DNA of 14,800 nucleotides from NCBI GenBank assembly GCA_022866645.1, contig JALHUQ010000108.1, forward strand, positions 1 to 14,800, written 5' to 3'. A program made the position numbers and the translations under genes. This DNA is from Woeseiaceae bacterium (GTDB lineage Bacteria; Pseudomonadota; Gammaproteobacteria; Steroidobacterales; Woeseiaceae). A model generated the notes under the pieces. That model was not told where the DNA came from and made no database searches. It saw only the letters and a list, made by a program, of their open reading frames with translations. Shown here piece by piece: positions 1-6,172 of the stretch (the first letter of the stretch is position 1; each line of letters begins with the position of its first letter).

Positions 1-698
1 CGTGTCCACAGAGCGGTCGCAGAGTTCACGATCTTGGCCTCTGCGTCCTTGCTGCCCACGTCAATCAACGAGACTGGAAAACCTATGTGATCAGAATATT
101 TTCGAATCAGGGATTGGATGCGGAATGAATCAGCGAACTCAGATTGTTCCTTCTTGAGGTGCAAGATGACTCGGGTTCCGCGTTCCTCGCGCTCGATATT
201 TTCGATCGTGAATTCTCCCTCGCCCTCTGATTCCCAACGCACCGCCGCATCAGCACCCAGCCCAGCGCGTCGAGAATCGACCGTAACTTTGTCCGCTACA
301 ATGAATGCGGAGTAAAAGCCGACGCCAAACTGTCCGATCAAATGAGCGTCGTGTTTCTTGTCGCCGGTCATTTGTTGCAGGAATTCTGCGGTGCCGGATT
401 TTGCAATCGTGCCGAGATTGTCGATCAGCTCGTCACGCGACATGCCAATACCATTGTCAATAACGGTCAAGGTTCTCTTTTTCTTGTCGACCTCGATGCG
501 AATTCCCAACTCGGTATCGTTCGCAGTCCAGTCAGGATTAGCCAAGGCCTCGAATCGAAGCTTGTCCGCCGCGTCCGACGCGTTGGAAATCAGCTCACGC
601 AGAAAGATCTCTTTGTTGCTGTACAGAGAATGGATCATCAGCTGCAATAACTGACGAACCTCGGTCTGAAATCCGAGGGTTTCGCGCTTGTCACTCAC
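1..698 (-). CDS. htpG: Molecular chaperone HtpG (Hsp90), N-terminal part only
   Basis: ATP-dependent cytosolic Hsp90 chaperone; the 232 N-terminal residues are present and the rest (family length about 630) lies beyond the left edge. The GHKL ATPase domain is intact: NKEIFLRELISNASDA at residues 28-43 with the presumed catalytic Glu35, DNGIGM at 81-86, the ATP-lid region with SGT at 101-103, and GQFGVGFYS at 122-130. The visible part ends just after the HIGFPV segment (204-209) with TALWT, which opens the middle domain. The start is a GTG at 696-698, chosen because GGGAGA at 706-711 is a good ribosome binding site 7 nt upstream and the protein begins with the usual short SDKRETLGFQTEV lead. 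A sigma32-like promoter lies upstream. No frameshift is seen. The identification is firm. Confidence 0.97.
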   Translation of the reverse strand, partial: MSDKRETLGFQTEVRQLLQLMIHSLYSNKEIFLRELISNASDAADKLRFEALANPDWTANDTELGIRIEVDKKKRTLTVIDNGIGMSRDELIDNLGTIAKSGTAEFLQQMTGDKKHDAHLIGQFGVGFYSAFIVADKVTVDSRRAGLGADAAVRWESEGEGEFTIENIEREERGTRVILHLKKEQSEFADSFRIQSLIRKYSDHIGFPVSLIDVGSKDAEAKIVNSATALWT

Positions 699-705
699 GC
701 AATCG

Positions 706-711
706 TCTCCC
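706..711 (-). promoter_or_regulatory. Ribosome binding site fixing the GTG start of htpG
   Basis: GGGAGA on the minus strand, 7 nt before the GTG codon at 696-698. It supports the non-ATG start, since no ATG lies near the conserved N-terminus. Confidence 0.7.
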
Positions 712-732
712 GACGCAATAGGGATACACACG

Positions 733-758
733 ATATAGGCTCTGCAGCCTATTTCAAG
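733..758 (-). promoter_or_regulatory. Putative sigma32 heat-shock promoter of htpG
   Basis: On the minus strand CTTGAAA (752-758) matches the sigma32 -35 consensus exactly. After an 11-nt spacer, GCCTATAT (733-740) matches the -10 consensus CCCCATnT at 5 of 7 defined positions. Transcription would start near 725, giving a leader of roughly 25-30 nt before the GTG. Known biology: htpG is a sigma32 regulon member in E. coli. A sigma70 reading (TTGAAA with TATATC) has a 14-nt spacer, which is too short. The site is inferred from sequence match only. Confidence 0.6.
735..752. repeat. Short inverted repeat inside the htpG promoter
   Basis: ATAGGCT (735-741) and AGCCTAT (746-752) form a perfect 7-bp inverted repeat around CTGC. 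It fills the spacer of the putative heat-shock promoter and overlaps both of its elements. It could be an operator, or chance; no known regulator site is recognised. Confidence 0.45.
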
Positions 759-786
759 GTCAAGCGTATTTTTGAGACGGGGTGGA

Positions 787-1038
787 TCAGACTATTTGTG
801 CCCGGCTCCTGGACGGCGATGTCACCGACCGATAGAGAAGCGTGACGAATAGCAGGATAGAAGTCGCCAGGGCAAGCGGCGGGTGCAGTGTCGCCAGCCA
901 CACGCCAGCCAGCGCCCCTGCGGCGGCGAGTGAATAGGACACCAGCGTGAAAAAGAGACGACGCAGTCGCTCGTTGATCAGTCCGACCATTCCGTAAAGG
1001 TCGTCGAGATCATCGAGATACTGTAGAAAACATTCCAT
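787..1038 (-). CDS. Small two-helix membrane protein of unknown function
   Basis: 83 residues. A charged N-terminal stretch (ECFLQYLDDLDDLYGM, residues 2-17) precedes two predicted membrane helices at about 29-49 and 54-70 and a short basic tail (SPSRSRAQ). No family is recognised. It is likely an inner-membrane protein with an amphipathic cytosolic N-terminus. The start is supported by AGGA at 1046-1049, 7 nt upstream. That AGGA overlaps the TAG stop of the preceding small gene, so the two are probably translationally coupled. The htpG promoter begins shortly downstream of its stop, so htpG may also receive read-through from here. Real gene likely; function unknown. Confidence 0.7.
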   Translation of the reverse strand: MECFLQYLDDLDDLYGMVGLINERLRRLFFTLVSYSLAAAGALAGVWLATLHPPLALATSILLFVTLLYRSVTSPSRSRAQIV

Positions 1039-1047
1039 TGAGAGTTC

Positions 1048-1239
1048 CTAACGGACAATAGTCAGTAAGGGGCCGGCGTTTTGGGTATCGCTGCATTGCG
1101 TTTCCGCCTCGTCCATGTGCGCAAGGTTGGACTCCTTCGCGTGAGCAATGGCTCGATGGAAGAGTTCCCAGCGCTGGCGGGCAGCTTCACTCGTTAGCGG
1201 CAAGGTTGGCGATCCGTTTTTTCTTTGTTTCTTTGACAT
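1048..1239 (-). CDS. Small hydrophilic protein of unknown function
   Basis: 63 residues, soluble and charged, with a basic N-terminus (SKKQRKNG) and a central stretch likely to be helical (SEAARQRWELFHRAIAHAKE, residues 17-36). No domain is recognised. No strong ribosome binding site precedes the ATG at 1237-1239. Support comes from its tight linkage to the next gene: its TAG stop (1048-1050) lies within that gene's Shine-Dalgarno, 9 bp before the ATG. The AT-rich stretch upstream (about 1261-1295) may hold a promoter, but no clear -35/-10 pair can be assigned. Moderately confident that it is real. Confidence 0.55.
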   Translation of the reverse strand: MSKKQRKNGSPTLPLTSEAARQRWELFHRAIAHAKESNLAHMDEAETQCSDTQNAGPLLTIVR

Positions 1240-1432
1240 TCAGTGATCAACGGTTTTTCAAGGAGTGAACGAACTATAAATAGACCAACAAAATCTCTCC
1301 GTGAGGCAAGTCACAGCTTGCTTTAGAACTTCACCTTGTACGGCTTTTTTGGGGCAAATTCAGACGTAGTTCCGGAGCGTTCAGCGACACAATTCACAAT
1401 CATTTGGAGCCGTGTGAGTTACCTCAGGGTAT
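1240..1432. other. Non-coding stretch between two minus-strand genes
   Basis: No ORF with coding character is visible on either strand between the 63-residue gene and the terminator hairpin. The part next to the gene is AT-rich and presumably contains its promoter. Nothing else specific is seen. Confidence 0.5.
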
Positions 1433-1469
1433 TACGTAAAACGCCGACACGAGGTCGGCGTTTTACGTA
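1433..1469 (-). terminator. Strong symmetric intrinsic terminator (16-bp stem)
   Basis: TACGTAAAACGCCGAC (1433-1448) and its perfect reverse complement (1454-1469) flank a 5-nt loop, ACGAG. The GC-rich core (CGCCGAC/GTCGGCG) is bordered by AAAA on one side and TTTT on the other, so a hairpin followed by a short U-run is made in either direction. It lies 24 bp past the stop of the minus-strand 88-residue gene and most likely ends that transcript. No plus-strand gene enters it here. Confidence 0.85.
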
Positions 1470-1492
1470 GTAATTTCACTATCAGTCGAGCA

Positions 1493-1759
1493 TCAATCTT
1501 CGTTTTTCTGAGCTTTGGACCAACTGCGTTTTACTTGGTCCGTCCACTCGCGATAGCCCTTCCACGAGTACAGCGAAGGATCGATTCCCGATCGTCGACT
1601 GCGAGTCGTCGGCGCTTTCGATATCCAGCGTCGATACTGCTGCCAACCATCTGCGTCATTTGCCGCCGGCACCTTGCGGTCCAGCGTCGCATCTTGAGCA
1701 TCACTTTCGGCATCCGTACCGTAGCTGTCTGGCCACTTCATGTGTTTGCTATCTGGCAT
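1493..1759 (-). CDS. Small Trp-rich protein with a repeated WxxYRxW motif
   Basis: 88 residues, strongly hydrophilic, with no signal peptide or membrane segment. It contains two copies of the pattern W-x2-Y-R-x-W: WQQYRRW (residues 39-45) and WKGYREW (66-72), 27 residues apart, plus further tryptophans at 9 and 79. The first part is acidic (Asp/Glu/Ala) and the second basic (TTRSRRSG, KRSWSKAQK). No family is recognised. The repeated motif and the strong terminator just after the stop argue that it is a real, monocistronic gene. The ATG at 1757-1759 lacks a strong Shine-Dalgarno; an internal ATG at residue 7 is an alternative. Function unknown. Confidence 0.65.
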   Translation of the reverse strand: MPDSKHMKWPDSYGTDAESDAQDATLDRKVPAANDADGWQQYRRWISKAPTTRSRRSGIDPSLYSWKGYREWTDQVKRSWSKAQKNED

Positions 1760-1803
1760 GATTTTGCTCAGTCCATCCTATGAGCAAATGTTAAAGACGA
1801 TTC

Positions 1804-1831
1804 ACCATAAATCACAGGAACTACATCACAA
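1804..1831 (-). promoter_or_regulatory. Weak candidate promoter for the WxxYRxW gene
   Basis: On the minus strand TTGTGA (1826-1831) and TATGGT (1804-1809) are separated by 16 nt, resembling a sigma70 pair. The start site would lie about 38 nt before the ATG at 1759. The match is modest and is proposed only because this gene seems to be transcribed alone. Confidence 0.25.
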
Positions 1832-1879
1832 TGCGGAGCCCTGTATTTCTTATGTTTATCAGATAGTTATGTGTCGGTT

Positions 1880-3253
1880 TTACTTAATAACGTAGCAGGG
1901 ATCGTAATTGGAACCTGAAATCTTCATACGTTGCTGCAAAACAAACGCCGCGAGTAGCAAGTCGAGCATCTTCATTATTCGCTTCGATCCTTTGATCTGA
2001 AACGGTCCACGAACCTCAATCACCGCAGCCGTATCTTCGCGTACATTGCCCGAGACGATGCCGGAGAAGACGCGCCGCAGATTCGCAGCCAAAATGTGGG
2101 TTGGCAAATCTTCGCTAATGTCGAGACCGCTCATGGATTCATGAGTTGCGACGAACGGGGTTTGAAATTCACGATCTATTTTCAATCGCCAGTTGAAATA
2201 GTATGCGTCGCCATGTCGATTGCGAAATTCAAGTACCTCCTCCAGACCGTTCTTGATCTCCTGCGCCACTCTGCGCGGATCGTCGATGATGATCTTGTAG
2301 CGTCGTTGCGCTTGCGGCCCGAGAGTCGCGGCGATGAATTCGTCGATCTGCTGAAAGTACGCTGCCGAACTTGCGGGACCAGTCATCACTAGTGGCAGCG
2401 GCTGCGTCACATTGTCCGGATGCAGCAGTATGCCAAGCAGGTACAAAATTTCCTCGGCGGTGCCAACACCACCTGGAAAGACCACGATGCCGTGGCCGGT
2501 CCTGACGAATGCCTCCAGGCGCTTTTCCATATCCGGCATGATGACCAGCGAATTGACGATCGGGTTGGGCGACTCGGCAGCGATAATTCCAGGTTCTGTG
2601 ATACCGACATATCGACCATTGCGAATGCGCTGTTTGGCGTGGCCAATGGTGGCCCCCTTCATCGGTCCCTTCATGGCACCCGGTCCACAACCGGTGCAGA
2701 CATTGAGTGCTCGCAGGCCCATTTGATACCCGACCAGCTTCGAATAGTCGTACTCGTCGCGGCTGATCGCGTGTCCTCCCCAACACACGACCATATTGAC
2801 CTCGGCTGGCAGAACCAGCAGTTTTGCGTTGCGAACAATATGAAATACAGCGTTAGTAATGCCTTCCGACGAGTCGAGATCAAAACGGCCGCTGTCAAAT
2901 ATCTCGGCACGCGTAAATACGATGTCTCGAAGCACCGCTGACAATAGCTCTCTGGTGCCACGTATCATGACGCCGTCGACGAACGCGGCGGCCGGGGCAT
3001 TCTTGAGTGAAAGCTTCAGGCCCCGGTCCTGCTGGATAAAGCGAACCTCGAAGTCACGATTAGCGTCGAGCACTTCCCTGGCATCGTCAGTTTCGTTGCC
3101 CGAATTCAGTACGGCAAGCAGACACCGCCTCAGCAAGGTGTAAAGTCCACCAGCACCGTTGTTTTTCAGCTGATCGACTTCGTGCTGCGAAAGAACTTCA
3201 AGACTGCCCTCAGGCCAGACTTCTGCATCAACGCACGTCGGTGATTCAGCCAT
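1880..3253 (-). CDS. ppnN: Pyrimidine/purine nucleotide 5'-monophosphate nucleosidase PpnN (YgdH)
   Basis: 457 residues, colinear with E. coli PpnN (454) over the whole length. It cleaves the N-glycosidic bond of nucleoside monophosphates to release base and ribose-5-phosphate; the E. coli enzyme is cytosolic and stimulated by (p)ppGpp. The LOG/lysine-decarboxylase-like core is visible: NMVVCWGGH (153-161), NVCTGCGPGAMKGPMKG (184-200), MPDMEKRLEAF (239-249) and the signature PGGVGTAEE (260-268). The PpnN-specific N- and C-terminal regions are also kept (VLSQHEVDQLK near the start, GNVREDTAAVIEVRGPF near the end). The ATG lies 3 bp past the transpeptidase stop, so it is likely in that operon, although no clear Shine-Dalgarno precedes it. 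No terminator is evident after its stop. Confidence 0.96.
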   Translation of the reverse strand: MAESPTCVDAEVWPEGSLEVLSQHEVDQLKNNGAGGLYTLLRRCLLAVLNSGNETDDAREVLDANRDFEVRFIQQDRGLKLSLKNAPAAAFVDGVMIRGTRELLSAVLRDIVFTRAEIFDSGRFDLDSSEGITNAVFHIVRNAKLLVLPAEVNMVVCWGGHAISRDEYDYSKLVGYQMGLRALNVCTGCGPGAMKGPMKGATIGHAKQRIRNGRYVGITEPGIIAAESPNPIVNSLVIMPDMEKRLEAFVRTGHGIVVFPGGVGTAEEILYLLGILLHPDNVTQPLPLVMTGPASSAAYFQQIDEFIAATLGPQAQRRYKIIIDDPRRVAQEIKNGLEEVLEFRNRHGDAYYFNWRLKIDREFQTPFVATHESMSGLDISEDLPTHILAANLRRVFSGIVSGNVREDTAAVIEVRGPFQIKGSKRIMKMLDLLLAAFVLQQRMKISGSNYDPCYVIK

Positions 3254-3256
3254 GAA

Positions 3257-3757
3257 TCAGGGACGAATTTCGACTGGAGTGTCGTCGCCGGTCATTAACC
3301 AGATATCGATCATGTCCGAATTCGACACCGCGATGCAGCCGTTGGTCCAATCCTGAGTTCGGTAGTAGGTTTCGGAATGAGAGGGAGCATTGGGTTGGCC
3401 GTGAATCATGATGGCGCCGCCGGGGTTAATTCCTCTTTTTTGTGCTTCGCGCCGTTGGTCGGCACTGGGGTAGGAAACGTGTATCGATAAAAAGAACTCG
3501 CTGTTCGGGTTGCGTAAATCGAGCAGGTACCTGCCCTCGGGCGTTTTGAAGTCGCCCTCTTCTTTCTTGTCACCTTCGGGTTGTATGCCAAGAGCAATCT
3601 TGAATGTTCGAAAAACCTTGCCACCGCTCAGCAGGTGAAGCTCGCGATTTGATTTGTAGACTATGACCTGGTCTGCGACTGGAAACGCGCCCGCCAGCAG
3701 AATTCCCGGTGCCAGCAAGATCAGGGAGAGCGACAATGTCAGTTTTCGAAGTTTCAT
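3257..3757 (-). CDS. Periplasmic L,D-transpeptidase, YkuD family
   Basis: 166 residues. A signal peptide (residues 1 to about 24, KLRK then a long Leu/Ile stretch ending LLAGA) exports it to the periplasm. The YkuD domain follows, with MIHGQP at 117-122 (His119) and TNGCIAVSN at 138-146, whose Cys141 is the expected nucleophile; the usual SHGC is TNGC here, a common variant. Family members form 3-3 crosslinks in peptidoglycan, attach lipoproteins or, like DpaA/YafK, remove them; which of these applies cannot be read from sequence. It sits between a lytic transglycosylase locus and ppnN, 49 bp after the membrane-protein gene. A GGAGG sequence lies about 17-21 nt upstream of the ATG, too far to be optimal. 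Confidence 0.9.
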   Translation of the reverse strand: MKLRKLTLSLSLILLAPGILLAGAFPVADQVIVYKSNRELHLLSGGKVFRTFKIALGIQPEGDKKEEGDFKTPEGRYLLDLRNPNSEFFLSIHVSYPSADQRREAQKRGINPGGAIMIHGQPNAPSHSETYYRTQDWTNGCIAVSNSDMIDIWLMTGDDTPVEIRP

Positions 3758-3806
3758 GATTCCAGCCTAGCAAACCTCCGCCCGTTCGAACATGGCCCGT
3801 ATCACA

Positions 3807-4208
3807 CTAAACGTTTCGCCCAACGATCCAGCCAATTGCAAATCCGATTCCCCCTGCAACGGTCGTATAGACCGGCAGAAACTCAAACAGGCGATCAGGC
3901 TGAGCGGCGTCTGTGAACATTCCGTCCAGGTTGACCGAGTAAGCATAGTGCAAATAAAGCGCCAGACCGAGTGCCGGGATCGCGTATCCGACGACGCCGA
4001 GCGGCAAACGTTTGCCGGATCCAGCCCAATGACCATCGCCACGATACAAAACAAAGGCAGCCAGCAGGACCAGTATTGCGAGCGGAATTAAATTCCTTAG
4101 CACATACGGCCCACCGCTCTGCACGTCGTTGAACCAGAACGCGGCAGCGACCACCACCAGAATAACCGGGAGCATGCGCCACGCAATGATCTTGATCGCC
4201 CGTCCCAT
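3807..4208 (-). CDS. Four-helix membrane protein coupled to mltD, function unknown
   Basis: 133 residues with predicted membrane helices at about 9-26, 38-55, 69-89 and 110-130, separated by short polar loops (FNDVQSGG; RGDGHWAGSGKR; VNLDGMFTDAAQPDR). No enzymatic motif or known family is recognised; the loop after the third helix is probably the largest exposed element. Its ATG overlaps the TGA of the lytic transglycosylase gene by one base (TGATG, 4206-4210), implying translational coupling and similar expression. By position it may be a partner of the transglycosylase or of the L,D-transpeptidase downstream; this is inference only. Confidence 0.75.
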   Translation of the reverse strand: MGRAIKIIAWRMLPVILVVVAAAFWFNDVQSGGPYVLRNLIPLAILVLLAAFVLYRGDGHWAGSGKRLPLGVVGYAIPALGLALYLHYAYSVNLDGMFTDAAQPDRLFEFLPVYTTVAGGIGFAIGWIVGRNV

Positions 4209-6112
4209 CAGCCCCGCTCTACGTCGCTTAACAATGGAATCTGGACTTTCGTGCCGGGCTGGACCCTATGCACGTCAATGCCCGGATTGTATTGTCGAAA
4301 TAGCCAGATTGGCACATCGTATTTTCGCAATGCCAAAATCCAGATCGACTCGCCCGTTTTGATCGTATGTTCGGTAACGCCGCTAATGACATGCTCGCGG
4401 AAGAAACTGTCCTGCTGCGCGCTATGATAGGCAATGCGTCGCTCCTCAAAGCCTTTCGCATCGACCGCGTTCAAGTCCAGCTTGATGCGTTGACCAACAG
4501 CAACCGGTGTGTTGAACGCGAGGCCATTCAGATCTCGCAATCGCTGCGTCTTTATCTCCAGCCAGTCGCCGAAATGTCCGAGCGTTTCGAGCGGCTGTAC
4601 TTCGATCGTGTTGTCGGCAGCAACACTGTAATCACTGGGGTCCGAAAGCAATGCTGTTTGCACAGTCTCGAGTAACGGCGTTAGCGGTTCGCTGGCCATC
4701 GCCGCCGGCACTATCTCTGCAACTTCAGGCTCGGGCTCTGTCATTGTGGTCTGAACCTCGGGTATTGGCTCGGGAACAACAATCGCGACGACAGTGGCGG
4801 CCGGTCCTGCGCCAGGCAGACGCAACCTCTGCCCCGCTCGAATACTGTTACCGCTATTCAGATTATTCAAAGCTACCAGGGTCGACACACGTGTATTGTA
4901 GGTCTCGGCTATCTGCGACAGCGTATCGCCACGCGCAACGGTGTGAAACATGTCCGGCAATTGTTTTGAGAAAACGACGGTCGAGGGCAAGGTATCCAAT
5001 ACTTCCGACAGCGGCCGCTGCAGAGCACTGGTTGGAAAGCGTATCTCATAGCCTTTTGGCAAGTACTTACTTTCCTGCCAGACCGTCGCTTGCAGGGCCG
5101 GATTGTGCTGTTTCAGTTTCGCTGGCGTGGTACCCAGCGCCTTCGTCAGGCCCGATACGGAAACATAGGTCGATAAGCTCGCGACGGAATAATCGGTTGG
5201 AGATTCAACGACGAGACCGGGAAAATATTTCTCGACGTTCTGATCCACTTCTTTCGCAGCCAGGAATGCAACGTAAAAGTTTCGCGACGCGAATCCGAAT
5301 GTCCGGCCATTGTATTTGCGCAGTATGTCGACGTAGGCGGTATCACCGTATTGACTCATTGCCCTGCGCACTCCACCGAGTCCGTGATTGTAAGCGGTGA
5401 TCGCCATAGGCCAGTTGCCAGTAATCGAATAGTTGTATGCCATCAGGCGGGCTGCTGCGCGTGTCGCAGCGTAAGGATCGTTTCTTTCGTCAACAACGTG
5501 ATCCACACGCAAAAAGCGTTGCCCGGTGCTGCGCGTGAATTGCCAGATTCCGGACGCGCCAACGTTTGAGCGTGCGTCAGGATTGTAGGAAGACTCGACG
5601 TGCGGCAAGGCTGCGATTTCGATCGGCACATTCATGGCCGAAAATTCCTTGTTCACGTAATCACGCCATCGCCCCGAGCGTTGCAGCCCTTGTCGGAATC
5701 GATCCTTTAGTCCTTGCTGATAACGCATTTGCCCGGCGGCGGTGGCCAAGGTCTGGTTGCTAACGTCCGCTGGCCACAGCGCAAGAACTCGCGATTCTTC
5801 CGCCGTCAGGTTATTACGCTTGCCACTGGCGAGCGATTTCAGAACCGCCTGCAGTTCCTTGCGGCGCTTCTCAACGCGTCGCTGCCGCTCGCGGCTCGAT
5901 ATTTTCTCGGGAATGGGCAGCCGGTCGTAGACGACCGCAAGGTTGCGGTTATCGTGTAAGACGCCCTCATCATTGCCATAACGCGTGAAAACATCGATCC
6001 AGAAATCGACGTCGGGCTGCAGCTCCGGCGGTTGCGGGAATGTCTGATCGGCGACCGACAATCCAGAAAAAGTCAGGAAAATCAGTAATAAAAGAGGCTT
6101 AGTGCTTGTCAT
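4208..6112 (-). CDS. mltD: MltD-type membrane-bound lytic transglycosylase with LysM domains
   Basis: 634 residues. It cleaves the MurNAc-GlcNAc bond of peptidoglycan in the periplasm, forming 1,6-anhydro ends. A signal peptide spans residues 1 to about 21 (SGLSVA then DQ). An Arg/Lys/Glu-rich helical segment (72-100) leads into the family 1 SLT domain: LPHVESSYNP (169-178) with catalytic Glu173, then GASGIWQF (185-192) and AYNHGLGGV (240-248). LysM repeats follow at about 389-433 and 581-627, with a diverged LysM-like unit at 495-547; a Pro/Glu/Val-rich linker (about 438-470) separates them. Unlike E. coli MltD there is no lipobox cysteine, so it is probably soluble or only loosely anchored. 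No clear ribosome binding site precedes the ATG. It heads the minus-strand envelope cluster. Confidence 0.93.
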   Translation of the reverse strand: MTSTKPLLLLIFLTFSGLSVADQTFPQPPELQPDVDFWIDVFTRYGNDEGVLHDNRNLAVVYDRLPIPEKISSRERQRRVEKRRKELQAVLKSLASGKRNNLTAEESRVLALWPADVSNQTLATAAGQMRYQQGLKDRFRQGLQRSGRWRDYVNKEFSAMNVPIEIAALPHVESSYNPDARSNVGASGIWQFTRSTGQRFLRVDHVVDERNDPYAATRAAARLMAYNYSITGNWPMAITAYNHGLGGVRRAMSQYGDTAYVDILRKYNGRTFGFASRNFYVAFLAAKEVDQNVEKYFPGLVVESPTDYSVASLSTYVSVSGLTKALGTTPAKLKQHNPALQATVWQESKYLPKGYEIRFPTSALQRPLSEVLDTLPSTVVFSKQLPDMFHTVARGDTLSQIAETYNTRVSTLVALNNLNSGNSIRAGQRLRLPGAGPAATVVAIVVPEPIPEVQTTMTEPEPEVAEIVPAAMASEPLTPLLETVQTALLSDPSDYSVAADNTIEVQPLETLGHFGDWLEIKTQRLRDLNGLAFNTPVAVGQRIKLDLNAVDAKGFEERRIAYHSAQQDSFFREHVISGVTEHTIKTGESIWILALRKYDVPIWLFRQYNPGIDVHRVQPGTKVQIPLLSDVERG

Positions 6113-6172
6113 TTATATTAATTCAAGTTTCAATCGTAAATTATTGATTACTTCACAGAAAAGAGCCGCGAA
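6113..6172. promoter_or_regulatory. AT-rich divergent promoter region
   Basis: Only 60 bp separate the divergent starts of mltD and the AstE/AspA-like hydrolase gene. The segment 6111-6160 is much richer in A/T than the surrounding coding DNA, as expected for back-to-back promoters. No convincing -35/-10 pair can be assigned on either strand; a TATAAA on the minus strand overlaps the mltD ATG and cannot be its -10 if that start is right. Confidence 0.45.

Noticed and set aside
732..763. A sigma70 promoter for htpG (TTGACC or TTGAAA with TATATC)
   Set aside because: The spacers would be 20 or 14 nt, both outside the normal range; the sigma32 reading fits better.
1535..1783. An 82-codon plus-strand frame opposite the WxxYRxW gene
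   Set aside because: The minus-strand frame has the internal repeat and the well-placed terminator; this one is Arg-rich with no features.
2229..2786. A 185-codon minus-strand frame inside ppnN
   Set aside because: It overlaps conserved PpnN sequence in another frame; the product is rich in Arg/His/Trp/Ser and has no recognisable domain.
4651..5400. A 249-codon open frame on the plus strand
   Set aside because: It lies antisense within mltD, whose frame has full domain support. The product is Arg/Ser-rich without motifs, typical of a shadow frame.
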